A stretch of 64,000 nt of DNA from Rhodobacteraceae bacterium HLUCCA12. GTDB taxonomy: Bacteria > Pseudomonadota > Alphaproteobacteria > Rhodobacterales > Rhodobacteraceae. Location of the stretch: positions 124,001 through 188,000 of the forward strand of contig LJSV01000001.1 in assembly GCA_001314715.1 (NCBI GenBank). Direction: 5' to 3'. Of the stretch, positions 18,484 to 27,835 are shown piece by piece. The stretch's first letter is position 1; each line of letters starts with the position of its first letter. The position numbers and the translations under genes are program-made. The notes beneath the pieces are model-generated. The model searched no databases and was not told the origin of the DNA. It saw only the letters and a program-made list of their open reading frames with translations.

Positions 18484-20017
18484 TCTGTGGATGTTCGCAG
18501 CCCTGATCGTCTTTATCCTGATCGGGTATCCGGTGGCGTTCACGATCGCCGGCGTGGCGACGATTTTCGCGCTACTGGGCTGGGCGCTGGATGTGTTCTC
18601 GATCAACCTCATGGGCGCGCTGGGGCAGCGGTTTTTCGCGGTGATGACCAACCCGGTGCTGACCGCGATCCCGCTGTTCGTGCTGATGGGTGTCGTGCTG
18701 GAAAAGTCGCGCATCGCCGAGGAATTGCTTGAGACCATGGGGCGGCTCTTCGGCGCGATGCGCGGCGGGCTGGGGGTTTCGGTGATGGTCGTGGGCGCGC
18801 TTCTGGCGGCCTCGACCGGGATCGTCGGGGCGACCGTGGTGGCGATGGGCATGATCGCGCTGCCGGCGATGCTGCGCAATGGCTACAACCCCCGGCTGGC
18901 GGCCGGCACGGTCTGCACGGCCGGCACGCTGGGGCAGATCATTCCGCCCTCGACCCTGCTGATCATCCTGGCCGAGGTCATGTCCTCGGCCTTTCAGCAG
19001 GCGCAATACGAACAGGGCCGGTTCAGCATCGAAACCATTTCCGTGGGCCAGACATTCGCCGCGGCGCTGGTGCCCGGCCTGGTGCTGGTTGTCATCTATA
19101 TCCTGTATATCCTGGGCCGGGCCTGGCTGATCCCTGGCGATGCCCCGGCGCTGCGCGAACGCACGACGACTGTATCGCGCGCCGAGATCACGGGCGCCAT
19201 CGTTCCGCCGGTCCTTCTGATCGTCGCGGTTCTGGGGGCGATCCTGGGCGGTGTCGCCTCTCCGAATGAGGCCGCCAGCGTCGGCGCGGTCGGCGCGATC
19301 CTGCTGGCCGGGTATCGGCGGGGCGCCCCGCGCGGATTGATCCTGGCAGGCGCAGCGGCGCTGTTGATTCTGGCGGTCGTGGCGGGTCTGGCGCCGGTGC
19401 GGCTGCAACGTTCGGACACCGGTTTGCTGCAATACCTGATGGCGGCCGTCTATTCGGGGCTGGCGCTGGTCGGACTGGCCGCGATTGCCAGCGCCCTGCG
19501 CGCGCTGGGGCGTCAGCGGCTGGTGACACCCGCGCTTGCCCAGACCCTGATCGTTACGTCGATGATCTTTGCGACGATCCTCATGGCCTCGTTCTTCAGC
19601 CTGGTCTTTGTCGGTCTGGGCGGCGAACACCGGGTTGCGGCGATTCTGGAATCGCTTCCGGGCGGGGCGACGGGGGCGCTGATCTTCGCGATGGTCTTTG
19701 TCTTCATCCTGGGCTTCTTTCTCGATTTCGTCGAGATCTCGGTCATCCTGCTGCCGCTTCTGATCCCGCCCCTGATCCTGATGGGGCATGATCCGATCTG
19801 GCTGGCGGTTCTGATCGCGGTGAACCTGCAAACCAGTTTCCTGACGCCGCCGTTCGGGTTCTCGCTGTTCTACCTGCGCGGCGCGGCCCCGCCCGAGGTC
19901 ACGACCGGCATGATCTATCAAGGCGTTGCGCCCTATATCGTGCTTCAGGTTGTGGCGATCGCGATCATCTGGCTTGTGCCCAGCATCGCCACCTGGCTGC
20001 CGGGCCTGGCGTTCTGA
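18473..20017 (+). CDS. dctM: TRAP transporter large membrane subunit DctM
   Basis: DctM is the ion-coupled translocation subunit (sodium-driven in characterised members). The 514-residue protein is almost entirely hydrophobic and carries the family motifs GYPVAFTIAG, ASTGIVGATVVAMG, GTLGQIIPPST and TPPFGFSLFYLRG. A central region (about 270-365) adds extra hydrophobic helices compared with the ~425-residue standard form, as in the long TakM-like subgroup. The ATG at 18473 lies inside the end of dctQ. It converges with rsmA. Confidence 0.93.
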   Translation: MALDLWMFAALIVFILIGYPVAFTIAGVATIFALLGWALDVFSINLMGALGQRFFAVMTNPVLTAIPLFVLMGVVLEKSRIAEELLETMGRLFGAMRGGLGVSVMVVGALLAASTGIVGATVVAMGMIALPAMLRNGYNPRLAAGTVCTAGTLGQIIPPSTLLIILAEVMSSAFQQAQYEQGRFSIETISVGQTFAAALVPGLVLVVIYILYILGRAWLIPGDAPALRERTTTVSRAEITGAIVPPVLLIVAVLGAILGGVASPNEAASVGAVGAILLAGYRRGAPRGLILAGAAALLILAVVAGLAPVRLQRSDTGLLQYLMAAVYSGLALVGLAAIASALRALGRQRLVTPALAQTLIVTSMIFATILMASFFSLVFVGLGGEHRVAAILESLPGGATGALIFAMVFVFILGFFLDFVEISVILLPLLIPPLILMGHDPIWLAVLIAVNLQTSFLTPPFGFSLFYLRGAAPPEVTTGMIYQGVAPYIVLQVVAIAIIWLVPSIATWLPGLAF

Positions 20018-20050
20018 GCGTGCGGCGTACTTTCGCCGAACTGTCAGGGG

Positions 20051-20887
20051 TCAGCCCGCGTCCAGGTCGCGGGCCAGCGCGCAAAATGCCTCAAGCCCGA
20101 TCTCTTCGGCGCGGGCGGTGGGGGCAATGCCCAGCCGGGTCAGCCGCGCCTCGATCCCCGGATCGAGGGTGCGCAGGCTCGACCGCAGCATCTTGCGCCG
20201 CTGGTTGAAGGCGGTGGCCACCACCCGTTCCAGCATGGCGGCGGGGGCGGGAAAGCGCGGCTCGGCAAGGCGGGTCAGCTGAACCACGGCCGAGCTGACC
20301 TTTGGCGGCGGGGTAAAGGCCTCGGGCGGCAGGGTCAGCACGATGCGCGCCTCGCAGCGCCATTGCGCCAGCAGCGCCAGGCGGCCATAGGCCTTGCTGC
20401 CGGGTTTCGCGACGATCCGTTCGGCGACCTCGCGCTGGAACATCAGCGTCAGGCTGTCCCAGAATGGCGGCCAGTCGCGCGGCGTCAGCCAGCGCACCAG
20501 AAGTTCGGTGCCCACGTTATAGGGCAGGTTCGACACGACCTTGATCGGCGGTGTCAGATGCGCCAGCGGGTCGATGGCCAGCGCATCGCCCTCGATCACG
20601 CTCAGCCGGCCCGGATAGGCGGCGGCGATCTCGGCCAGGGCGGGCAGGCAGCGCGGATCCTTTTCGATCGCCAGCACCCGGCGCGCGCCCTCGGCCAGAA
20701 GCCCGCGGGTCAGCCCGCCGGGGCCCGGCCCCACCTCCAGCACGTCCGCGCCGCGCAGATCGCCGGCCGCGCGGGCGATGCGCGCGGTCAGGTTCAGATC
20801 CAGCAGGAAGTTCTGCCCAAGGGCCTTTTTCGCGCGCAGATCATGACGCGCGATGACGGCGCGCAGGGGTGGCAGATCGTCGATCAC
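20051..20887 (-). CDS. rsmA: 16S rRNA dimethyladenosine transferase RsmA (KsgA)
   Basis: RsmA dimethylates two adjacent adenines near the 3' end of 16S rRNA late in small-subunit assembly. The 278-residue protein has [11 protein letters not shown], the SAM-binding [11 protein letters not shown] (50-60), and the catalytic NLPYN (120-124), followed by [12 protein letters not shown]. It overlaps the 3' end of pdxA by four bases and is the last gene of the lptF-to-rsmA block. Confidence 0.97.
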   Translation of the reverse strand: MIDDLPPLRAVIARHDLRAKKALGQNFLLDLNLTARIARAAGDLRGADVLEVGPGPGGLTRGLLAEGARRVLAIEKDPRCLPALAEIAAAYPGRLSVIEGDALAIDPLAHLTPPIKVVSNLPYNVGTELLVRWLTPRDWPPFWDSLTLMFQREVAERIVAKPGSKAYGRLALLAQWRCEARIVLTLPPEAFTPPPKVSSAVVQLTRLAEPRFPAPAAMLERVVATAFNQRRKMLRSSLRTLDPGIEARLTRLGIAPTARAEEIGLEAFCALARDLDAG

Positions 20888-21870
20888 GGGCGGTGCCGCC
20901 GTTCGGCCAGATTGGCGGCCATGACCAGCGCGGCGCGCAGGCTGGACGGGTCGGCCCGCCCCTGGCCGGCAATGTCATAGGCGGTGCCGTGATCGGGCGA
21001 GGTCCGTATGAACGGAAGACCCAGCGTGACGTTGACGCCGCCGGCAAAGTCGATGGTCTTGATCGGGATCAGTGCCTGGTCGTGATACATGCAGATCGCC
21101 GCGTCGTAGCCCGCGCGCGCGGCGGGGTGGAACATCGTGTCGGCGGGCAGGGGGCCGAAGACATGCATGGCGCGGTCCTTGCAGTCGCGCACGATGGGGG
21201 CGATGAAATCCAGCTCTTCGCGGCCCATCGCGCCCCCCTCGCCGGCATGGGGGTTCAGCCCGGCCACGGCGATGCGCGGATCGGGAATGGCGAAATCGCG
21301 GATCAGCCCGGCATGGGTGATCTCGATGGTCCGGCGCAGCAGATCGGGCGTCAGGGTCTTCGGCACCTCGGACAGCGGAATGTGGATGGTGGCCGGGACG
21401 ACGCGAAGACCGGGGCAGGCCAGCATCATCACGACCTCGCAATCGCCTGCCAGATGCGCCAGAAACTCGGTATGACCCGGAAAGGCGAAACCCGCGCCGT
21501 CGCGCAAAGCCTTCTTGTTGATCGGGCAGGTGACAAGGGCCGATGCCTGCCGCGATTGCACCAGCCTCACCGCCTGTTCGATCGCGGCAATGGTGCCTGC
21601 GGCATTGGCCGGGTCCGGCAGGCCGGGCCGGGCCGGGGCGGCAAACGGGACAGCGATCACCGGCAGCACAGTCGGCGGCAGGTCCGCGGCATCACGCGGC
21701 GCGGCCACTTCGGCCCAGTCGGTTCCGGCGGGCAGATGCCGCGGATCGCCCAGCCAGACGAACGGCGGCAGAGACTGCCCCAGCAGCGCGGCAACGGTTT
21801 CGGGGCCGATCCCCGCGGGATCGCCGCAGGTAACGGCCAACGGCAGGCGCGTGCCGGGCATCGTGGTCAT
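20884..21870 (-). CDS. pdxA: 4-hydroxythreonine-4-phosphate dehydrogenase
   Basis: PdxA oxidises 4-phosphohydroxy-L-threonine in the DXP-dependent pyridoxal phosphate pathway. The 328-residue protein has the divalent metal ligands His163, His208 and His263, spaced as in the E. coli enzyme, plus GDPAGIGPE near the N terminus and PGHTEF. The ATG at 21870 is preferred; a second ATG three codons later is possible. The pdxA-rsmA pairing next to surA and lptD is the common proteobacterial arrangement. Confidence 0.95.
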   Translation of the reverse strand: MTTMPGTRLPLAVTCGDPAGIGPETVAALLGQSLPPFVWLGDPRHLPAGTDWAEVAAPRDAADLPPTVLPVIAVPFAAPARPGLPDPANAAGTIAAIEQAVRLVQSRQASALVTCPINKKALRDGAGFAFPGHTEFLAHLAGDCEVVMMLACPGLRVVPATIHIPLSEVPKTLTPDLLRRTIEITHAGLIRDFAIPDPRIAVAGLNPHAGEGGAMGREELDFIAPIVRDCKDRAMHVFGPLPADTMFHPAARAGYDAAICMYHDQALIPIKTIDFAGGVNVTLGLPFIRTSPDHGTAYDIAGQGRADPSSLRAALVMAANLAERRHRP

Positions 21871-21904
21871 GCCCGGCACCCGTCGCAGTCGTGCGCCGCG
21901 CGCA

Positions 21905-23221
21905 TCACGGTGCGCGGATCTCCGCTTCGGCGCGCAGCGATTGCATGTAGACCTCGGAAATCCCTTCAAGCTTGCGGTTGAACAGCGATTCCTCGATCTG
22001 CGATTCCGAGGGCGCCGGGTCGGGGACAACGTTGCGATGGCACAGCATCAGCACGACCATGTCGCCATCCTCGGTCATGTTCGCGCTCAACTGGCCGGGG
22101 TTGAGCCGACCCAGTTCGGTGGCGATGCCGGTGGGAAGCTCGGTCTGGCGCCGCGAATGGGTCGAGACCGCGCCCTCGGGCAGATCCGGCGCGACCCGGC
22201 CCACCACCCGGCCCAGCCCGTCGCAATCGTCGACCAGGCTTTCGATCTCGGCCAGCCGTTCAAGGTTCTGTTCGCTGCGCCCGCCCGGCAGGTCAAGGCG
22301 GCGGTATTCGACCTCGACGTCGCCGGCCGGCACGTCGCGGGTGTTGCGCCGGTCGCGCAGCATGAAGAAGGCATAGGCGCCGGGCACTTCCACCGGGCCG
22401 ATGATCGTGCCGGGGGCGACATCCGCGGCGGCGGCGGCAACGGGTTCGGGCAGGGTCTCCAGCTCGATCCAGCGATCGATCCGCCCGCCTTGCGGGGCGG
22501 TCGGCGCGGCCGAGACCTGGCGCGCGGCATTGGCGAATTCCTCCATCGAGGTGATCGCCTCGATCTGCGGGATCAGTTCTTCCACGGCCTCTTCATATTG
22601 CGGATCGGCGGGCAGAAAGATCTCCGACAGCATCACCTCGGTCACGGGGCGCACCGATTCGACGGCCAGCGCCTGCTCGATCTCCGCATCGGTCACGCGG
22701 ACGCCGGGGCCGTGGCGTTGGTTGACAAGTTCGCGCCACAACACACCGGCCCGCACGAAGGTTTCGAACGTGTCGCGTTCGATACCCTGTTCTGCCAACC
22801 GCTCGATCATCTCGTCGCGCGACAGTTCGGCGCGGGACGCGAATTCGGACATGCCATCCATAACGTCCTCTTCGGAGACGCGCACGCCAAGGCGCCGGGC
22901 CTCCTGCAGGCGGATGCGGTCCTCGATCAGGCGTTCGCGGGCCTCGGCGTTCGGGTCGCTGGCGCCGACACCCAGGAATTCCAGGAACCGGGCATACTGG
23001 TCGATTTCATAATTTGTGACGGCCTGTTCGTTGACATAGAACGCGGCACTGAAGGGCGATTGCGCCGCCGCCGGCTGCGCCAGCGCGGCACCCGTTGCCA
23101 GACCCAGGATCGCCAGGGCGGTCACGGCCCAACGCCGCGTTCCCGGCCGCTGCGGGCGGTGGCGGATCATTCGGACGGCGGGGCGGTCAGGGTTCGGCAG
23201 CATTCGGGGCAATCCGTTCAT
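21905..23221 (-). CDS. surA: Periplasmic chaperone / peptidyl-prolyl isomerase SurA
   Basis: SurA escorts unfolded outer-membrane proteins across the periplasm. The product (438 residues from ATG 23221) has an arginine-rich N terminus, a hydrophobic segment ending AQPAAAQ that fits a signal peptide, the SurA N-terminal domain (FYVNEQAVTNYEIDQYARFL), and a parvulin-like region (about 175-290, with VMLSEIFLPAD). A GAAGAAAG run directly precedes the chosen ATG; a later ATG at 23203 is possible. Active-site parvulin residues are weak, as in many alphaproteobacterial SurA proteins. It lies just downstream of its client gene lptD. Confidence 0.88.
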   Translation of the reverse strand: MNGLPRMLPNPDRPAVRMIRHRPQRPGTRRWAVTALAILGLATGAALAQPAAAQSPFSAAFYVNEQAVTNYEIDQYARFLEFLGVGASDPNAEARERLIEDRIRLQEARRLGVRVSEEDVMDGMSEFASRAELSRDEMIERLAEQGIERDTFETFVRAGVLWRELVNQRHGPGVRVTDAEIEQALAVESVRPVTEVMLSEIFLPADPQYEEAVEELIPQIEAITSMEEFANAARQVSAAPTAPQGGRIDRWIELETLPEPVAAAAADVAPGTIIGPVEVPGAYAFFMLRDRRNTRDVPAGDVEVEYRRLDLPGGRSEQNLERLAEIESLVDDCDGLGRVVGRVAPDLPEGAVSTHSRRQTELPTGIATELGRLNPGQLSANMTEDGDMVVLMLCHRNVVPDPAPSESQIEESLFNRKLEGISEVYMQSLRAEAEIRAP

Positions 23222-23277
23222 CTTTCTTCGATTCGGCGCGTAGACCGGGCGACGGTGCATCCGCGCGCGGTGCTTCG

Positions 23278-25440
23278 TCAAGTCTGGCAGGCGCGCCCAC
23301 TCGGGGTGGCGCGCGCCCCGCCAATCCCCAGCAGTTCGACCTGCAGGCCGAACGAGGTTGACCGGTTCACATTAGTAGAGGTCGCAAAGCGATGCGAGAG
23401 GGAAAGATCGACCGATACGCAATCGGCGCGGTATTCCAGCCCGGTCCGGGCGGTGCGGAACTCGCTGCGGGTTACGTCGTATTCCCAGCCGACACGGGCG
23501 GTGACGCCGTTGGCGAACTGGTGCGAGACATTGAGATACCATTCCGCGCTGTTGGTGTTGCGCCCCTCGAACCGGTTGGCCGGCAGATAGACATAGACCG
23601 TCGACAGGCCGGTTGCGCGCCCGTTCCAGGTCACGCTGGCCTCGCCGCGGCTGGGGTCTCTGGCGTCATCCAGCAACACCCGCAAGCCCATCGACAGGCC
23701 GCGATCGTTCCACATCCGGCCCGCCAGCAGCCAGTTCGATCGGGTCTGCCCCAGGGGCTGCGGGTTACGCCGGGCGAAAACGTCATAGCCCCCCCGCCGC
23801 CAGATCCGCCCCGCCATCGCCTCGAACGACAGCCCCCGCGGGTCGATCCGGGCCCAGCGTAGCCCCAGATTGGCGCGGCTGCCGATGTCGGGCGCATCGA
23901 AGCCCGTGAACCGGCGGAACGAGAACAGGTTCCCCGGATCAAGCTCGGGCATGACATGGTCCTCATTAGGCAGCCGGACCCGGTTGCGGTGGCTGCCGAT
24001 CACCTGCGCGATCGGCTCAACCACATAGGAGGCACCCGCATCGCCACTGGCCGCCCAGGGCCAGCGCAGTTCGACCATGCCTTCGATGGCCCCGCGATTG
24101 ACCGGACGCGAATAGGCGCGGTCGTTGCCGACGCGCACATGATCCAGCCGTCCCTGCACCGCGCCGGCCGCCAGCAGCCCGCCCGGCAGGATCATCTGGC
24201 GGCGCCATTGCGCCTCGACGCTGAACTGGCCCACGTCGCGTCCGGCCGGCCCATTGCTGCGCGATACCCGCTGGAACGCCTGGCCCGCAAAGCGCAGACG
24301 CAGGTCGCCGCCCGCACGGCCCAGCCCGATCCGCTGTTCCCATTCGGCCTGGACCAGCCGGTTCGGCTGGGTGGTGTTGTCGACGCCGCGGTCGAGCGTG
24401 TAGAAATGCACTGCCCGCGCCCGGATCGCCTGATCGCGGCGATACCGTTCCAGCGTGACATGGCTGCGGATGCGCGTGTCCGAGGTGATCCCGTAGGTGT
24501 CGAGATAGCGCCGGTCGCTTGGCGCCATCAGATCGGCCTCAAGCCGGAAGTCGTTGCGCAAATGAAACAGCCCCCGCAGATAGGCATAGCCGCGCGCGCG
24601 GTCGGGCAGAAGGCGATCGCGCGAGACCTGTCCGCCGATCTCAAGCGCGCCGTTGGCGAATGCCTGACGGTAGCGCAGCGCCAGCACGATCGAGCCGGAG
24701 GAATAAAGCGTGGGCGAGAGGGTCAGGTCGCGGTCGGCGCCGATGGGCACGAAATAGGGCGCGACCACGCCAAAGCCCAGCCCGCTGCGCACCGACAGGC
24801 GCGGCGTCAGAAACCCGCGCGAGCGCCGCAGCGTCGGATCGGGCAGGCGCAGATGGGGCAGATAAAAGACCGGCGTTCCAGCAACCCGGAACTGCGCATG
24901 GTCGAAATAGAGTTGCCGTTCCTGCTGGTCGTGGGTGACGCGCGCAGCGCGGATTTCCCACAGCGGCGTCGGGTTGCTGGCGCAGACCGGGCAGCTTGAC
25001 GCCACGACCGCGTTCATACGGGTCAGGCGCTCATCCTCGCGCTCGACCGAGGCGGCGGCGATCTGAAGCTGCCGGTCCAGCACGACGCGCGCCGACCGGA
25101 TCAACCCGTTGCGCAACCCGTCCGACAGTTCCGCCGAATCGGCCAGGAACATCCGGTCGGGCCCGTCGTTCAGTACGATCGGCCCTTCGATGACCAGCCG
25201 GTCGCCAGCGCGGTCATAGATCACGCGTTCGGCCGTCATCCGCACCGAACCGTGCCAGACCTCGACCGAGCCGCTGGCAACCAGCCGTTGCGCGGCATCG
25301 ACATAGACCTGGTCTGCCATAAGCGTGGCGCGGGTCTGGGCCTGTGCCGGGGCGGCGGGTGCAAGCGTGATGCACAGCGCAAGGCACGCGGCCGATGCCG
25401 CGCCCCGTGTCCACTGAGTCACCATCTTGCGCAAACGCAC
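23278..25440 (-). CDS. lptD: LPS-assembly outer-membrane protein LptD
   Basis: LptD is the beta-barrel that, with LptE, inserts lipopolysaccharide into the outer leaflet. The 720-residue product has a signal peptide (cleavage near APAQA), an OstA-type jellyroll (about 38-135) and a long beta-barrel with alternating hydrophobic strands ending in the strand FGLQVELLGI. Cysteines occur in SCPVC (150, 153) and near the C terminus (Cys718), which could form the disulfides known to be required in LptD. The start is a GTG right after the lptG stop; an ATG at 25425 is the alternative. Confidence 0.92.
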   Translation of the reverse strand: MRLRKMVTQWTRGAASAACLALCITLAPAAPAQAQTRATLMADQVYVDAAQRLVASGSVEVWHGSVRMTAERVIYDRAGDRLVIEGPIVLNDGPDRMFLADSAELSDGLRNGLIRSARVVLDRQLQIAAASVEREDERLTRMNAVVASSCPVCASNPTPLWEIRAARVTHDQQERQLYFDHAQFRVAGTPVFYLPHLRLPDPTLRRSRGFLTPRLSVRSGLGFGVVAPYFVPIGADRDLTLSPTLYSSGSIVLALRYRQAFANGALEIGGQVSRDRLLPDRARGYAYLRGLFHLRNDFRLEADLMAPSDRRYLDTYGITSDTRIRSHVTLERYRRDQAIRARAVHFYTLDRGVDNTTQPNRLVQAEWEQRIGLGRAGGDLRLRFAGQAFQRVSRSNGPAGRDVGQFSVEAQWRRQMILPGGLLAAGAVQGRLDHVRVGNDRAYSRPVNRGAIEGMVELRWPWAASGDAGASYVVEPIAQVIGSHRNRVRLPNEDHVMPELDPGNLFSFRRFTGFDAPDIGSRANLGLRWARIDPRGLSFEAMAGRIWRRGGYDVFARRNPQPLGQTRSNWLLAGRMWNDRGLSMGLRVLLDDARDPSRGEASVTWNGRATGLSTVYVYLPANRFEGRNTNSAEWYLNVSHQFANGVTARVGWEYDVTRSEFRTARTGLEYRADCVSVDLSLSHRFATSTNVNRSTSFGLQVELLGIGGARATPSGRACQT

Positions 25441-26538
25441 TCAGCCATCCTCCAGATGTAGCAATACCCCAAGTGCCAGCAGCATGGAAGCGACAGGCGG
25501 GGTCCAGATTGCCAAGGCGACGGGAATCTGCCCGTTCTCTCCCAGAACCTGCGCGAAGTTACGCAAAAAGAACAGCGCGAATCCAGCCAGAACCGTGATC
25601 AGCACCCTTCTGGAGGCCGAGCCGGCGCGCGTGTGTTGCAAGCATAACACCGCGCCGATCAGCATCATTGCCGCCATCAGCAAGGGCAGCGCCAGCTCGG
25701 CCTGAAACTGCGCGCGGTGATCGCGCGTGGACAGCCCGGCTCGCTCCATCGCGCGGATGAACTCGGGCATCGCCCAGACCGAGATCGTGCCCGACTCGGC
25801 CAGGCTGTCGCGGATGCGATCCGGTGTCAGGTCGGTTTCCAGCGCGACCTCGTCGTAACGTTGCGCCGTGACCTCGGGGTTGGGATCCGACAGGGTCCAT
25901 TGCTTGGCCGTGCTCAGCCGCCAGCGCCCCGGCTCCAGCGTTCCGCGTTCGGCCTCGATGCGCATCAGGGGGGCGTTGGTGTCGCGGTCGAACACCAGAA
26001 AGGTGATGGGCGAAAACGTCAGCCCGTCAGGGCCCACCGATTCGGCGCGGATGACGGTCTGTCCCAGCGAATCGCCCTGGCGCAGCCACAGTGCCGAATC
26101 GCTGAGCGAGATCTGCGCGACCATCTCGGGGTTTTGAAGCGCCTCCAGCCTTTGCTGGTAAAGCCGGGTCGAGGCGGTCGCCAAGGGGTTGAGCAGGGCA
26201 ACAATGACGCAGCCGAACAGCACAACCGCCAGGATCGGCTCGACAAGAATGCGCTTGGCCGAGCGTCCGGCACTGCGCATCACCACCAGTTCCGACGATC
26301 GCGCCAGCGACAGAAACAGCGCCATGGACGACAGGATCATCAACAGCGGCATGATCTGGTAGAACGTGCTGGGCACACGCAGCAGCGACAGGATCAAGAG
26401 CGTCGCCAGATCGGCCTCGTCGCCGAAGCGGCGCACCACCTCGAACACCTCGAACAGGGACAACATGCCGAAAAACACCGCCGCGATCATCGCGAAGGTG
26501 CCAGCCAGCCGCCGCACGACATAAAGCCCCATGGTCAT
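25441..26538 (-). CDS. lptG: LPS export ABC transporter permease LptG
   Basis: LptG pairs with LptF and the ATPase LptB to pull LPS from the inner membrane. The 365-residue protein has the YjgP/YjgQ layout: three N-terminal membrane helices, a periplasmic beta-jellyroll (about 140-265), and three C-terminal helices. ELVVMRSAGRSAKRI is the coupling-helix region. The ATG at 26538 overlaps the lptF stop (ATGA), which rules out the longer in-frame extension. Confidence 0.94.
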   Translation of the reverse strand: MTMGLYVVRRLAGTFAMIAAVFFGMLSLFEVFEVVRRFGDEADLATLLILSLLRVPSTFYQIMPLLMILSSMALFLSLARSSELVVMRSAGRSAKRILVEPILAVVLFGCVIVALLNPLATASTRLYQQRLEALQNPEMVAQISLSDSALWLRQGDSLGQTVIRAESVGPDGLTFSPITFLVFDRDTNAPLMRIEAERGTLEPGRWRLSTAKQWTLSDPNPEVTAQRYDEVALETDLTPDRIRDSLAESGTISVWAMPEFIRAMERAGLSTRDHRAQFQAELALPLLMAAMMLIGAVLCLQHTRAGSASRRVLITVLAGFALFFLRNFAQVLGENGQIPVALAIWTPPVASMLLALGVLLHLEDG

Positions 26539-27665
26539 GGCGCCGCCCCGTCCGTTGCGGCCGGCGCACCGGGCCGTCGCCGCCGCGCGGCGTGGCGCAT
26601 CAGGGCGAAGGCCACGGCAAACGACAGCCCCAGCGGCACCAGCCCCAGCCACGACAGCGCGACCGAGCGCATGGCCTCGCCCGCCAGGAAATTGGCCAGC
26701 GTCTGCAGAACCACCAGCAGGGCCACGGCCAGAAGCACCTCGCGCCAGAATCCCAGCCGGCTGAACCCACCGGCGATCAGTGCGGCATAGCCGACCAGCG
26801 CCGTGGCAACGGCGGCGAAGGCATCGACAAAGCGCGACACCAGTTCGAAACGCAGTTGCGCCGCCGTCGCGCCGGTTTCCGCGATCAGCGCGGGGCCGGG
26901 GCGGAACAACTCGCCCGTCGACAGTTCCTGCACCGAACGCCCGCCACCGGCCGGGCCGATCAGGGCACCCAGGTCATAGGTGAAATCGCTGAAAGTGGTG
27001 GTCGCCAGCCGCCCGGTGCGGTTGTCGTAGATCTGCGCGAAGCCGTCGATCATCACCAGTTTCGGACCGCTGGCCTCGGGCACGATCAGCGCCGAGCTGG
27101 CGGTATAGTCGATTCGCCGTTCCATCGAGCGGGTGTCCGAAAGATAGATACCGTTCAATGCGCCGTCCTGCGTGATCTCGGCGATGAAAAAGGTGATGCC
27201 GCCGCCGGGATGCTGGAACACGCCTTCCTGCAACAGGCCGGCACTGACGTTCTGAGCGATCTCGTTATGGCGTTCGGACAGCTGGCCATAGGCCGAGGGG
27301 ATCAGCAAATGCATCAGGACCAGCAGAAATCCGGCGACGATCAGGCCGAAGACCGCGATCGGCCACGCCAGCCGGTAAGGCGACAATCCCGCCGCCTGCA
27401 TCACCGCCATCTCGTTGCTGCGTAACAGCCCATGCGTGACATAGACCGTCGCAACGAAGGCCGCGACCGGCAGGACCGTGCGGATCAGCATCGGTAGGCT
27501 GAGCGCGGTAAGTTCCAAAAACACCAGCAGCGGCTGGCCATCGCTGATCAACTGGTCGAACAGCCGCGCGGCCCGGTTCACCCAATAGACCGAGATCAGG
27601 ACCAGCGCGAAAAAGGCAAAGACACGCAGCAGTTGCGACAGAATATAACGATCCAGCCGCGCCAC
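26535..27665 (-). CDS. lptF: LPS export ABC transporter permease LptF
   Basis: LptF is the second permease of the LptB2FG extractor. The 376-residue protein begins VARLDRYILSQLL from a GTG at 27665, preceded by a GGAAGGAA ribosome-binding site. This matches the usual family N terminus, and an upstream in-frame start at 27755 lacks support. It has six membrane helices, a central periplasmic domain and the coupling motif NEMAVMQAAGLSP. It heads the lptF-lptG-lptD-surA-pdxA-rsmA run and is divergent from pepA. Confidence 0.94.
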   Translation of the reverse strand: MARLDRYILSQLLRVFAFFALVLISVYWVNRAARLFDQLISDGQPLLVFLELTALSLPMLIRTVLPVAAFVATVYVTHGLLRSNEMAVMQAAGLSPYRLAWPIAVFGLIVAGFLLVLMHLLIPSAYGQLSERHNEIAQNVSAGLLQEGVFQHPGGGITFFIAEITQDGALNGIYLSDTRSMERRIDYTASSALIVPEASGPKLVMIDGFAQIYDNRTGRLATTTFSDFTYDLGALIGPAGGGRSVQELSTGELFRPGPALIAETGATAAQLRFELVSRFVDAFAAVATALVGYAALIAGGFSRLGFWREVLLAVALLVVLQTLANFLAGEAMRSVALSWLGLVPLGLSFAVAFALMRHAARRRRPGAPAATDGAAP

Positions 27666-27708
27666 GCGACATTCCTTCCCACAGACATCCCCGGCGCGCA
27701 CACTAGAA

Positions 27709-27730
27709 GGTTTTTCCGGGCAGGAAAACC
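27709..27730. promoter_or_regulatory. Imperfect inverted repeat between lptF and pepA
   Basis: The 170-base divergent gap contains GGTTTTTCC-GGGCA-GGAAAACC, an inverted repeat with one base of asymmetry. It lies about 45 bases before the lptF start and 106 before the pepA start. It could be an operator serving both directions. No clear -35/-10 pair could be assigned. Confidence 0.35.
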
Positions 27731-27835
27731 GTGAATACAGGGCCTTGCCGGGCACTGGTCAAACCGGCGGCGCGGGGCTACCTTGCGCACAACCGCGCCC
27801 TTGCGGGCGCCCGATCAGACAGCACGGAGACCGCG

